The notes under the pieces: model-generated | The model's input: only the letters and a program-made list of their open reading frames with translations | What the model was told of the DNA's origin: nothing | The model's database searches: none | Part shown: positions 9,976-22,158 of the stretch, one piece after another | How positions within the stretch are numbered: position 1 is the stretch's first letter | How the letters are laid out: each line of letters opens with the position of its first letter | Assembly: GCA_000507305.1 (NCBI GenBank) | Contig: DF239324.1 | Span: forward strand, 124,001-188,000 | Reading direction: 5' to 3' | Source of the DNA: Breviolum minutum Mf 1.05b.01 | Taxonomy: Eukaryota > Sar > Dinophyceae > Suessiales > Symbiodiniaceae | DNA length: 64,000 bases | Program-made: the position numbers and the translations under genes

Positions 9976-12900
9976 ATGTCTGATGAACATGGCGCGGCAG
10001 ATCTGAATCGCCCAGTGCCTTCGGAGTTTCCCGAAGTCTTGGGTTCTCAATCTTTTGATGATGAGGATACGAAGACGGTGGTTGCCTTCATCGCTAGTTT
10101 AGAGGTGACCCGCAACGTGATCCTGCGTAGTGTGCCTGCATTCAAAGTTCTACAGGGATTTGGTAGTGTCTTCCGCAAAACGACAGCTCCTCACAAGCTG
10201 TATGCGTTGAGTAGGCAATGTCAATCGATTGAAGAGTTTTGGTCTCATAGCCGCTCGGAAACTCGTGAATGGTTTCATTTTGTTAAATCAAAACTAGGTG
10301 GTGGTTTCAAACAATTTTTATTTTCACCCCTACCTGGGAAGAGTATCCAATTTGACTAATATTTTTCAAGTGGGTTGAAACCACCAACTAGATTATAAAT
10401 GATGGTAAGGTTTGCTATGCATGTCGGGGCTTTTAGACATCACCCCCACTGGCGTCGAATCAGTGTTTACTCAACATTTTTCACTGATGTGTATTCAGGG
10501 GACATGTCGCGTCGTCACCCTGCATGAAGTAAACAAACCTCGAAGCTTTTCAAAGCATTCATGACCCATAGGATCCATGTATAACATGTTTACCTACATT
10601 TACCACAAAAATCGACCATAGGTTGGGAAATATACCATGACCATGGATCCTATGGGATAACTTTGTGTTTTTTTTTCGAATCTTCAAATGGATTTTTGAA
10701 AAACAGATTTGACTTTGTTGAAGGTTGGCATACCGGGAAGTTTTGGAAGATTTGGCTGCTATTACTGCTTAAAAATGGTCTGGCAGCCTGCTTGCTTGGA
10801 ACACTGATTGCATTCATTGCCACAGTTCTATCCTTCATGCACTATCTTCCAGGGATCTATAAAGAGCCATTGCGACCCACTGGCGCTGACGTCCAGCGCC
10901 CTGGAAACTATGAAGTGATTTTGAACATGGGGTCAAGATGGAAGCAAAAGTAGTTAGCCATAGCCATGTACGTATTGTCATGATTATAGCCAATTATAGC
11001 AGATACAATGCATCTACAAAATTAGACGTATCATTTACATATATTATATGTACATTATATACATCATTTGTATAGTCTACAGTGCATGACACCGTGGTGA
11101 AAATTTTCGTTGGAATCCTATACTCCAAAAATAATTTTCATCTTGGGCCACAAATGGAAAGGCTGGATGAAATTCTGAAAGCACATCTTTCAGGGGTGAA
11201 ACTTAGAAATAAATATCAACAAGGTTCCATTCATATTGGTGGCATCTCACCTAACAGAAAAAAACACCTGACAGTCGTGAATTGGCTTGAGAACTTCACG
11301 GTGTTTTTGCGAGGAATTTCATCTTTGAATTGAAAATATAAAGCCACAAAAAAAAGCAGTTGGAGCAAGCCTTTTCTTGTAACCTTTAAAGCCCACTGAA
11401 GTTCCCAAACATGATTTTTTTCATCAAATCATCAAATCCCAAAAAAAGAGATGATTCATTCGGTCATTCGCAAGATTTTCATTCTTCGTTTATCCCGGGG
11501 ATACAACATGTTTCCAGGTATCGCTTTAGTCCCTGGGGCCAAGTTTTTGGTCTTTTGGCGGCACTTTTGACGTTGCTTTTCTGGAGATCAAAGACAGAAG
11601 TCTTTGTTGATCGAGCTTGCATACACCAAGGACATTAGGAAAACAAAAGGTTGGAGTCCGTGGTATTTTTTCGGAGTTTTTGCCAGGGGTTTCAATTGTA
11701 AGGGTTCTTGGAAGTTTACCCCAAAAAGCCGTTTCGCAAACTTCTAATGAGGTCACCCACTGAAGATTAACAAGTTTGAAAGCCTGCACTATGTGTCTTT
11801 TAGGATCATGCCAGGCATGATTCAAACAATCAAAAATCACAACATTCTGTCAATCAAACATAATCAAACCATGAAAGTTATCTCCAGTTCTGAGAGGTGT
11901 TCCTCTAGTGATCGTTGGAGAAGCGATGGTCCATGTTTTTTGTCCTGTGAAGAAATTTCACAGTGTGCAAAAGTTAAGTATACATTGGAAGGTTGTGTAA
12001 AGCATCGATGGAGTGCTGGCAAGATTCAGGGCATGATGTTACTTTGAAGAGTGAACTCAGAATCTGAATTGAAACTGTCATCTCAACGCATTTTTCCAGG
12101 TGAAATTGACTGACATTCCATGATTTTCATTTACAATTTCAATTTTCATATGTTAAAAAAAAAGCTAAGCCAACTGCTTGGCAAAGCCCTGCTTTCCCCA
12201 GAATCCGCTGGGACTCCTGGAACTTTAAAAAGTTACCTTCTATTTTGTTTGCGGAAAATCATCCTCAAAGCTCTATGTTTGCTAACTTCCCAGCCTTTGT
12301 GCTGAGAGGCAAACCCCTTTATGGTTACTATCAATTAATTTTTGGCCAAAAAAGAAAAAACCTCCAGCAACAGAATCCCCATCCGTTTGACGAAAAAAAG
12401 CTTTTAATGAAGGAGATGAGGGTTTGAAGCTTGAGGGTGTTCTCAACATTGGTGCTTTCATCGCGCAATCTGAAAGATTGGTTGTCGTTTGGGATTCGAC
12501 TTATGCTACGAGAGCTTGGCTGCTTGGTTGGTCACCTTTGAAGCCAAACATCTTTTGTGGGTGGGGGACAAACTAAACATGTGGCTGGCTGGAACATGGA
12601 TCACCAACTTGCTTTCTTATTGTTTCCTGTGTGTGTGTGTTTGCGATATATATATATATGTTTATCAAGTGTGCATGTATATGTATATTATATGTATGCA
12701 TATATTTTTTATACTTCCATATATTTACTATGATTTACGAACCTGGATGGATCATGGATTTTCCAGCTGGATGATGGGATGGTCGTCAAGGAATTCCCTT
12801 GGAAAGCCGAGGGGGTTTTCCCCACTAAAAAAAAGTATCTAGCAGGATCAAATGATGCAGATATCATTGAGTTTTATTTTGGTTGTTGTTTCAAAAAGTG

Positions 12901-14006
12901 GTGCCTTGCCTATGAATATGTTTCAAATGGATGAGTAAAGGTCAACGATCAATCACCGTTTATCTTCAGCCAAAAAAATGATCTCCTTCAGAAATTTCCC
13001 CTCGGCTTGACGTTTTCCCGCTGTGACCGAGGTGTGTTTTTGAATTGGCCGCCTTTCTCAAGAGTCGCCGAAATAAACCTTGCCGTCTTCTGATCAAACC
13101 CCTGATACTGGCTCCCTTCACTTTTGCATTCTTGAATGGACACACCGGCCCGCTACTTTGCGAGACTTTGTTGCCTGGTGGTGGAGGTTTCTTCTTCATC
13201 CGAATTTTATACCTAGTTCCTTTCATGATTGCCATTTTGGTACTTCATCACTACTGGCGCGGGATTCTGGAGGGAGACGAGCAGCTGGGAACTTTTCAGT
13301 GGAAAGACACCACATGTACTTGTTGTTCTCGAGATCATGTGGATGAGCATGGCCGCATAATCCAATGTGACAAAGAGGCATTGACTAGATGCATCGAACA
13401 GTGGTTTGGCAGTGTGGACAACTTTGATCATTTGGTCCGTACTGAAGTTCGCGCTGCTTTCAGAAGCCAAATGACAAGGATTCCTTTTGGAGTCTTGGAC
13501 CTCATGGGGCAGGCGACCGGTGTTCAAACCTAACATGCATTAAGGGTGACTTGTTTTTCTGCCTCAAGAACCACTGAATGATTTTGCAGATTTTGCACCT
13601 TGACATGTTCAAAATTCAAAATTAAATCTAAGGATACTGGTGGTTGGTGGGTTGTGGTGTCAGCACATCGTGGTACTTCTTGGACGTTTCCATCTCACGT
13701 GGCAACAACTGGACATTTATGGTGGCAAACCTTGCTTCCTCAATTCCTTGGATTTTTTGGGTCACTCCCGGATCAGCTTGCATCATGTTCGGGCTGCAAC
13801 GCAAGTGTCATCCAGTGATTGGATACTTCTTGTACCAGCTTTTTGTTGGCTTCCTTTGGTTGTATTGGTACATGAGCTGGTTTATCGTCTCCGATGAAGT
13901 TCTTGCCGGCGCCCTCATTTTTGCCGCCGGCACCTTACCTGTCTTTGCGGTCGTGCTGCGTTGCTTTGCGAAGTCAGGAATGTTGCCGGAAGCCAGTGAG
14001 GTGTAA
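9976..14006 (+). CDS. Polytopic membrane protein with an interrupted TIR-like domain
   Basis: Exons: 9976-10249 (ATG start), 10724 to about 10900 (end unsure), 11518-11630, 12413-12518, 13032-13489 and 13633-14006 (stop TAA). The donors that can be fixed are GC, GA, GC and GA; phases agree. Order of features: a soluble N-terminus ending IEEFWSHSWHTGKFW, hydrophobic stretch KNGLAACLLGTLIAFIATV, a second helix WGQVFGLLAALLTLLFW, then VFVDRACIHQGDE, AFIAQSERLVVVWDSTYATR and WCVFELAAFL, a helix near LYLVPFMIAILVLHHYW, a Cys-rich part TCTCCSRDH with IQCDKEALTRCIEQWFG, and about four more helices to the C-terminus. FWSHSW, VFVDxxxI and SxxLVVVxxxxY..WCxxEL match the order of TIR boxes 1-3, with the glutamate of the WCxxEL box present. 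I recall similar proteins from Symbiodiniaceae gene predictions but know no named family. TIR likeness is inference. Confidence 0.65.
10294..10391. mobile_element. Introner-like MITE family A copy
   Basis: Complete copy: CTAGGTGGTGGTTTCAA to TTGAAACCACCAACTAG. It lies in the first intron of the TIR-like membrane gene, 45 bp after the proposed GC donor at 10250. No clear target duplication. Confidence 0.75.
10565..10656. mobile_element. MITE family F copy
   Basis: Ends are CCCATAGGATCCATG and its exact reverse complement CATGGATCCTATGGG. It lies in intron 1 of the TIR-like membrane gene. Confidence 0.65.
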
Positions 14007-14351
14007 AAAAGAAGACATGGGGTACCTTGGGGATGCTCCACAACCCCTCCTTCCCAAGTACAAGTGGGATGTACCAAAGGATGTAAAGAATAGATTGATT
14101 TTCATAGAGGGATCCCTGGCCCCAAAAAAGTACTCCCAGATCCGTGGGTTGGTGACTGGAAGGGTGGAAAGAGCATCCCAAATTACAAAAAAAACTCGCA
14201 ATGTCGATCACGGAAACCCTGCATTTGCGGAAAACATCACCTGAAGCACGGTGGCGACGTGTTGCAACAGATGCAACTATATTGTTTTTGTTTTTTGCAT
14301 TTAATCTATTTGTGATAGGCTTAGGAATCCCTTGAAATTACTTGAAACCAC

Positions 14352-14444
14352 TACCCTCCCTGAAACAAACATAGCCCCTGAAAATAGGCCTTTCCCAAAA
14401 GCCAACCATCGATTTTCAGGGTTTTTTAAGTTTCAGGGAGGGTA
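14352..14444. mobile_element. MITE family B copy
   Basis: Inverted ends TACCCTCCCTGAAAC and GTTTCAGGGAGGGTA (one base offset), with the inner pair CCCCTGAAAATAGG and GATTTTCAGGG. Confidence 0.6.
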
Positions 14445-15217
14445 GATTGCACAACAAAAGGGATTGTCATTCAGCTTTTGACCGCTGTTTGAATCTTTGT
14501 TGTTTCTGGGCCAGAGCCGTGTAGAAACTGGTGTTTAGTTTCACCGCGGTTTTCTGAATGGTGTGCTGTGTCTGTCAGTCACAGGTAGATAGGTGCCGGG
14601 GAATCTACGAAAACGCTCGTTCAAATTAGGCTCTTTTTTCAGCCACCTACCAGGGTAGAATCCATAAGATATCTTCCTGATGCAGTTGCTTCTCCGGTGT
14701 GAAAACCCCAAGCGGCGTAGTAGCTGCAAAATGACGAAAAAATCTAAACCACTTGGAAACCGCCAATTGAAGAGAGACATGGGAGAGAAGGTGATGTCGG
14801 TTTTTTTAGGCATCCATTCAAAGTGCATCCATGGAAAATTCTTGCGGAAAATTCGTATCCTGATTCTTCAATGGCGGAAAAACCGTTTACAACCGTCCCC
14901 AATGTACATTTGTCATATGTGTCACTATACATATGACTCATGACATTGTTTTAATATATAGAGAATCATCTTCGCCATACGCTTCATTTATAGAAGATTT
15001 AAAAACATTTACCATAAAATTTGAGCCATACATGTAGGTAACTATTCAAATGTAGGTAAATGTTCCATACATGGAGCATATGGGATCTTTATGGACGTGA
15101 TTGTCCTGTGACTGGCGACGACTCCAAGTTGAGGCCCCCCCACAGAATCCTGATGGGAAAATCATCCAGGATGTGGAGGCTCCCAAAATGAGGATAGATG
15201 TTTGAAAAAAGAAAGCC

Positions 15218-15261
<44 letters not shown>

Positions 15262-15281
15262 CCATCACCATCATCATCATC
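15218..15281. repeat. (CAT)n microsatellite
   Basis: About twenty CAT units with a few CAC interruptions. It creates a poly-Met frame on the minus strand that I do not treat as a gene. Confidence 0.9.
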
Positions 15282-15959
15282 AAGATCCATCAAGATTGAT
15301 CAACTATGACTCTCCAATCAACTCTAAGTTGATTGAAACATCTTGTTGTGGCAAGATTTGATGGGTCCCATGCGGCTTCATGCATTGTGAGGGACGTGAA
15401 CGCCAGATTGTTGTGTCATGAGTTTGGGGAGTGGCAAGAAGATGCTTATTTTTTCATGGCTACCCACTGAACTCTAACATAGATACCAAAAATGTAAATT
15501 CAATATGTAAAAGGAACCATCATCTTTGGGTAATCCATGTTAGTTTTTCGGGAGTGTTTTTTTGAGTTTAAAAAAGAGGGTCATGACCTCGACTCCTGCC
15601 ATCATCTTTGGGAATCGATTCCCAGGACGCGTCAGCACCTTCCTACTTTGCCACCACGCTTGCTGTGACCACCATTTTTCAACAGCGTTCGTTCCATGGT
15701 TTTCCGATGGTTTTCCGATGGTGGGAGGAGGTGGAGCCGAAAAGGACATCTTTTTTACGGAGTTGTTTTTGAGGAGAATGAAATAAACACACTTGATCAC
15801 ACATTAAATTTGGATGAAAGTGAAGTTCAGGCGAAACAAAAAGTGAATGTTTTGTCAACATGGATATGTGGGTGGAAACCGAGAAACCTTGGAAATTTTC
15901 CCCCCAAAAAAAAACGTATCACACCATTCTGATGAGTCTCGGCTGGTGGAGTCTGTCAG

Positions 15960-18588
15960 GTTTTTTGTGGTGCTCGAGTCGGTGAATACTACGCACCACT
16001 TGATCTGTGCCACGTGAAAGCTTTGCTAAGCTACAAAAAGGTAGCTTTGCTCAGTCATTCTCAACCAAGCAATAGCAGGAACAGTCATGGACATATGATC
16101 TCTACGTTTGTTTAATTACTTATTTTCTCATTGCGGGTGCAATCAGTGTCCCCCATAAACGGTTACACCAGTTACACCGGTTAACACCGGTTACACCGGT
16201 TAACACCCGTTACACCGGTTACACCGGTTTGCACCGGTTAACACCGGTATGCACCGGTTACACTGGTTAACACCGGTTAACACCGGTTAACACCGGTTAA
16301 CACCGGTTAACACCGGTTNNNNNNNNNNNNNNNNNNNNNNNNNNNNNNNNNNNNNNNNNNNNNNNNNNNNNNNNNNNNNNNNNNNNNNNNNNNNNNNNNN
16401 NNNNNNNNNNNNNNNNNNNNNNNNNNNNNNNNNNNNNNNNNNNNNNNNNNNNNNNNNNNNNNNNNNNNNNNNNNNNNNNNNNNNNNNNNNNNNNNNNNNN
16501 NNNNNNNNNNNNNNNNNNNNNNNNNNNNNNNNNNNNNNNNNNNNNNNCGTACAACAAAGTATTCCTCCAATACTACTCCGTACTACAAAGTACTACTCCA
16601 ATACTACTCCGTACTACAAAGTACTACTCCAGTACTACTCCGTACTACAAAGTACTACTCCAGTACTAGTCCGTACGACAAAGTATTCCTCCAGTACTAC
16701 TCCGTACTACAAAGTACTACAAAGTACTAATCGGTGTAAGCAGCGTTAACCAGCGTAACCAGCGTTAACCAGCGCTAACTAGCGCTGACCAGCGCAACAG
16801 GCGTTAACCAGCGCTAACCAGCGCAACCAGCGCTAACCAGCGCTAACCATCGTAACCAGCGTTAACCAGCGCTAACCAGCGCTAACCAGCGTCATCAGCG
16901 TTAACCGGCGCAACCAGCGTAACAGGCGTTAACCAGCGCAACCAGCGTTGACCAGCGCTAACCGGCGCTAACCAGCGTAATCAGCGTTAACCAGCGTAAC
17001 CAGCGTTAACCAGCGTAACCCTCTGGGGGACACTCTTTGCACCCACGCTGTATTTTCTTATTTACATTTATAGTTTTATATATTTCAGTTATTTACATAT
17101 ACAGTACATATTTCCTTAAGGTGTTTCAACCTATGGTGTGCAATTAAGATTGCAATAAGAAGGCTTTGAAGAGAGTCAAATATGAAGGACTAGTTTCAAA
17201 GCCTCCTATCCATGTTGTTTGTCCCAAGAGGCTGCCTATGAATCAAGCAGCGTTGCCTATGATCACCTCATCACCCACTTTCGATATGATTCACCTTTTC
17301 GATTGAAAGATTTTACCAATACGCTTTGTATGGATTATTTGTTTCCTTTGCATGTACATACGTAAATTTACAAAATATACAAATGTGTGTGTGTGTATGT
17401 GTTCACGAGTCAGAAAGGCTCCCTATCAAGCTTTGATGCAATCTTTTGTTGGGGGGGCTTCACGCACCTTATTTCTGATCATCTATGATTTGCAATCACT
17501 TCCTTCAAACCAAATGGCGATTGCTAGCCAAATGGCGGCTGATCCTGCCAATTTGTTTCCACAAGCTCCTTGATACTGCAGTGTGGAGGGCAGCTGTGTA
17601 CAACTACGCGGTGGACACTTTGAAACCAGCCCTTTGTGCACCACGTTCTGGCCGCTGCAAAAGAATTTGTGAAGTCCGTGGTGTTTTGCAAGAAGCGTTT
17701 GGGGCAAGTGCTGCACCAGCATTTATACAGTTGCACAAACCTAAAAGAGCAGTGTAAGTGAATGTAAGTGATCAACATTACAAGATCTTCACAAATTCGT
17801 GTCCTAATATGTTGACCTTTCATTCAAGTTTATTTTTTCTGACATTTAACAGGCCGGGCGACATGAGGGAACAAGGCAATATACCATCCCCATTGAGAAA
17901 GGGTTGAGGCTTACACCCCTCATAGTGAACCTCACGGGAGATTTGGGACCCCAAAAGGTAGTTGAATTTGGCAGGGAAATGGGACCCATTTGGCTAGGTT
18001 CACTTACACATCACCCATTTGCAATCTGGAAAATCATGTTCCAATCCACCAAACCCATGACTTTGGGGGTTCAAAATGTACAAGTTGTTTCAAGGGTGTA
18101 GATTCTAATGGGGACGTTTTTGGTGAAACTTGGGGATATTTTGGTAGCAAATTATGTAACAATTGTTTCCACCCAAAAATCAATCATGGGATGTGTCGGT
18201 CTTCCAGCCCACCTGAGTTCCTACTTGGTGAGATTTTGATTTTTGGGGACCCTGAGCCCAAGGAATCATGGTGAGTTTTTTGGCATCCTGTTTGTGACCT
18301 CCGGTGGGTTTTTCATCCCCAAGAAGGGGACCATTTCAAACGGAAATTTCATCTTCCAACCATTGATTTTCAGCAGATATGTTAGTTTTTGGGGGTGTAT
18401 CTGTTTGTTTTGAAGGGAAATGATTGTGGATTTTTTTTGGGTGTCTATTTTTTGGTGCCATTTTTTGAAGTCAGGGGGGGCGTGCAACAAAACTTGGAGC
18501 CTTTCATCGTACATCTCCCCAAAGCAAAACTTCCCGGATCTGTTTGTTCTTTGAACGAGAAAAATCGCTGGAAAACAATCTTGCAAAG
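15960..18588 (+). CDS. Exons of an unidentified gene
   Basis: Exon-like segments with AG|G acceptors: 15960-16040 (VFCGARVGEYYAPLDLCHVK, ends AAAAAG|GTAGCT), 17231-17353 (AAYESSSVAYDHLITHFRYD then PFRLKDFTNTLCMDYLFPLH, ends CAT|GTACAT), about 17588-17752 (AAVYNYAVDTLKPALC... GVLQEAFGASAAPAFIQ, ends before GTAAGT) and 18475-18588 (VQQNLEPFIVHLPKAKLPG, ends CAAAG|GTAGTT). The first two are phase 0 and join directly; the intron between them contains the whole foldback satellite element. The links from 17353 to 17588 and from 18588 onward are not resolved. I do not recognise the protein. These may be 5' exons of the transporter transcript that follows, or a separate gene. Confidence 0.4.
16121..17062. 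mobile_element. Foldback-type element built of 10-bp tandem repeats, with terminal inverted repeats and a 12-bp flanking repeat
   Basis: Left terminus GCGGGTGCAATCAGTGTCCC (16133-16155 with three more bases) pairs with the right terminus at 17024-17048, read on the other strand as GTGGGTGCAAAGAGTGTCCC. The left arm is a tandem array of CACCGGTTAA-type units; the right arm, reverse complemented, is an array of CGCTGGTTAA-type units. The two arms are therefore inverted copies of one 10-bp motif. The centre has a different array (CTACAAAGTACTACTCC-type) and an assembly gap. TATTTTCTCATT (16121-16132) and TATTTTCTTATT (17051-17062) flank the element, as a target duplication would. No coding capacity is visible. 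Confidence 0.7.
16319..16547. other. Assembly gap (run of N)
   Basis: 229 undetermined bases inside the foldback satellite, between the CACCGGTTAA array and the GTACTACAAAG array. The true length is unknown. Confidence 0.99.
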
Positions 18589-18652
18589 GTAGTTTAGTAG
18601 GGGAATCTTCCAGAAATAGCCTTACTTTTGGGAGTTTAAATGAATTATATAG

Positions 18653-18751
18653 CTAGGTGGTGGCTTCAAATATCTTTTATTTTTACCAAGGACCTTCGGG
18701 AAGATGAATCCATTTTTACTATTTTTCGAAGGGGTTGAAACCACCAACTAG
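18653..18751. mobile_element. Introner-like MITE family A copy
   Basis: CTAGGTGGTGGCTTCAA to TTGAAACCACCAACTAG, 99 bp. It starts 65 bp after the proposed donor of the exon ending at 18588, so it is intronic if that exon is real. Confidence 0.75.
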
Positions 18752-19266
18752 TTAGTGAAAGATCCACAAAATTGTCAAATATCAAATGTGGGCATGTTTC
18801 TTTTTTTTGGTGGGTTTTGGGAAGTGGTTTTTTTCGGTGTGTGTTTTTTTTCTGAAAAAATGGCGCGCGTGGTATGGTATGCTTTGTTGGGCTCCAAAAA
18901 AATAAAGGAAGGGTCCCAGTGACTTGCTGGGATGCCCCATTCACGCTGAGTGATTCCATTAACTGTAACGACCATGGCGGCCAACGTGCGCAATGTGGAG
19001 GTGCAACGGAAAAAAAAAACGAGAGGGCGGAGTGATCAAAGGTGATTGAAAGGTAGATATACATCCAAGGTATACAACATTTATGGGCTGCCCTGAAATC
19101 AGCATGGTTATGAGTAGATTCAGTTCCCCCCAAAAAAAAGGACTCTTATGCTGAGTTGAAGGTTGTTTTTCACCTAAATATCAGACATGATGATGTTTTT
19201 CTTGCAGAGAGAGAAGCACAAAAACGACAAGTCAAGAGATTGGTGTTGGAAATGAACATCAAAATC

Positions 19267-19328
<62 letters not shown>
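19267..19328. repeat. (ATG)n microsatellite
   Basis: About twenty ATG units. It gives poly-Met and poly-Ile frames that are not taken as genes. An acceptor-like CTTGCAG and a short basic open stretch lie just upstream, but I could not place them in a gene. Confidence 0.9.
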
Positions 19329-19329
<1 letters not shown>

Positions 19330-19731
19330 GGTGTGGTGGTTGTATGTATTGCACTCTCAAACTCCAAAGCATTCTTATGGTCCAGGCCCCCCGCATTCTC
19401 CATGGCACTATGATCCTCTGGGGTCATGCCAGTCATGCCCCACTTGACATTTTTTGAGAACAAGGTCAGTATAAAATCGAAAACACCCTAGGTATGCAAC
19501 ATCCTTGGGATGCTGCCCTGAAAACAGCCTGTCGTAACTGTTGCAGATTCAGTTCCAAAAAAAAGGACTATGTATATTAATAGTATGAAACAAGAGAAGT
19601 ACCCTAAAACTAACAGTTCGCCCCTGAAAAATGGCCATCCCAAAAAGGAAATTTCATCTTCCCACCCATCCATTGTCAGGGGATGTTCGTTTCAGGGTCC
19701 CGGGTGTCTCCCATCCCTCCCATCCCATCAG

Positions 19732-22123
19732 GCAGCGGAACCTGAAAACGAGGCGAAGGAGCTCCTACTTCGCCATCCAGACTGGACCATCAAGGCACGA
19801 AAATCATTTCAAGGAATTCTTAGGGATTCTTATGGGAATACTATGGGAAGCTTACCATAAGGGGGTCCCATTATTGGGGGTCCCTGAAAATCCCACTGAT
19901 CATTGAAAATCGGCAAAGAAGTCAACTGAGGTGTCAACACATGAATTTTTTGTTGCCGCATTTTGGCGATGTTTCTCAAACAATATTTTTTTTTTACAAT
20001 AAATTAAACAAAACGCTATCTATGGGTGTTTCCTTAAATGGTGGTAACCCCCAATCTCCACCCCCAAATGATCATTTTTAGTAGGAAAACCCATGGGTTC
20101 GTTGGGGAAACCCACCATTTTAGGAGGGTCTCAACGACTCCCCGGAGCCGAATTTTTTGGGGAAAAAACGGCTTATTTTTTTGATATCCCCGATTATCTG
20201 ATGTTTGGGATATGGGTGTTTCCAAAAAATAGGGAAACACCCCAAAAGGGATGGTGAAAATAATGGAAAACCCTATTTTTTAATGGATGATTTGGGGGGA
20301 AAACCCACTATTTTCGGAAACACCCATATGGATTTGGTTCAAGTTTAAGAAATCAAAATCACCCGGAAAATCCCACGCTGGTTCCGTAGACCTTTTTTTT
20401 TGTACCGTGCTGTTTGAAAAAGGTTGATTTCCAGCTCGCTATGTTGCTGGAGGGCACTTGATTGTTAGGTTGACGAAACATGGAAAAAATTGATCAGATC
20501 TTCATGGTACACAAATTTCGGCGTCAGATAGGACAATTAGGCCAAAAAAAACATGAATCTCTGCAAAAGCTTGGGACCATCAATACCTGGCTAATTTTTA
20601 TAATTACAATATTCGATTTTTTTTTGAAGGGGAATTCCCCCCTTTAAAAACAGATAACAACAGTTGGGCAAATGACTCTTTTTGGGGAAGCTCTAACTAC
20701 TTGACTCCCGGTACTTTCCCCGACTTCAATGTGACCAAAAGTCCAATTCCCCAAACCACCGAGTCACTCGTCGGCGAGGCTTTTTGGAGCGTATTAGTGA
20801 TCAGCGTCTCTGCGGCGTTGATTAACTACAACAAATATCTCATGAGTCCAACCAGGCCAAGGGACGCGTTTCGAAGTTTGGCCAAAATTTTCCCCGAAAC
20901 CCATTTTGGAAGGACAAAAAGAGCCTACTGCCGGTGAAACAGTTGTTGTTGTTTTTTTTTTGGATCTTGATGTGTGTTTAAACATTTTTTCAACCAATCG
21001 CAATTTAGTGGAGGATTTCTTGTTCATATGGTATTGCAGCAACTACAGATGTTCTGAGATCGATTTATCATCTAAATACACGACCTGCTCACCAAAATTG
21101 TGACAAAAATTTGTCGGTTTGTCCCGAACATCCATGGAAACCTGCTACCATTGGTGTCAGGTTTCCATATCCTATGGTGTTCCTTGGTCGTTTCATTGGT
21201 TCACTGGAGTGATTGGATTCAATGCCGCAAGATGATTTTTTTTCGTCATGATTCCTTGAAAATGGTAGATCAACTAGGACCAACTTAGGATCCCATTCAG
21301 GATATGTCTACTTATCCATACAATATACAGAGATTCCGAAAATCATGGCATATTTGGACTCAATCAATATGAATGCCAGGTTGAATGTGTCTCACCACCC
21401 AATTTCGAAACACCTAAGTCAGGCACTTTTTTGGGGGGTCCAACATGGTCACAACTGTCACAACTTGGCGAAAGGTAAAATTTCCCCCCATGGAATTTTC
21501 CCAAGGCTCGTTTCCTTGCACATGTTCTGCAGCTTTCTGTTGAGCAGCGGACTCTTCATGGTAAAGCCTAGTCTCTTCCCAGCCCTAACGGATCCGGACA
21601 AGAAGGCGAGAGTTGTCACAGTTGAAAGGTGGAATTTTGCAGTGTTTTTGATGTGAAACTGTGGGATCAGTGGGACTTGCAGACTTGTGATTTGTTTTGA
21701 TTTCCTTGTATTTCCTTTCAGGATGATTCCAAAAAACGCCATACAAGAATTTGGATCGATCACCATGTTCTTTACATCAGTCTGATGTTTGAGATTTTGC
21801 TGCTGTTAAGCTTCGACAGATGCGTTGGTTGAACTGATGTTGGGAAAAGGTCGCAGTAGATGCCGCCTTCTTGTTCCGAAGAGTGCTTCCAGTCGGCGTA
21901 GCTTTCGCAACATCACTAATTTGCAGCAATGTGGCTTACGAGTATGTATCTTGGATACCAAATCTGATGCCACCGGTTTGTCGTGGCATCGAGATGGCTC
22001 GGCCTGAACCAGTTTTGCATCTCTTTCACTTGTCATCTCACTAGACAGATTTCTCAGAGAGGTGTGTTTTCTTTTGGTCTCTACGTTTACAAAAGTGTAT
22101 AAGTAGTGCAGATGCAAAAAAGC

Positions 22124-22158
<35 letters not shown>

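Larger units (their letters stand above)
14007..15959. other. Intergenic stretch after the TIR-like membrane gene
   Basis: Contains a family B element at 14352-14444, a degenerate family F-like hairpin at about 15005-15085 and a (CAT)n microsatellite at about 15218-15281. The longer open frames here have no splice context or recognisable product. Confidence 0.5.

Noticed and set aside
15089..15283. Poly-Met, poly-Val and poly-Thr frames here and at 19156-19463, 44104-44337 and 58818-59211
   Set aside because: They are translations of CAT, ATG, GTA and CAA microsatellites. The last three lie in introns or likely introns.
16145..17030. Regular short repeats that might suggest a CRISPR array or a centromeric satellite
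   Set aside because: Units are head-to-tail without unique spacers, arms are inverted to each other, and the whole is bounded by terminal inverted repeats; the surrounding genome is eukaryotic.
18666..19133. 155-codon open frame on the minus strand
   Set aside because: It runs through a family A element and homopolymer tracts and has no recognisable domain.
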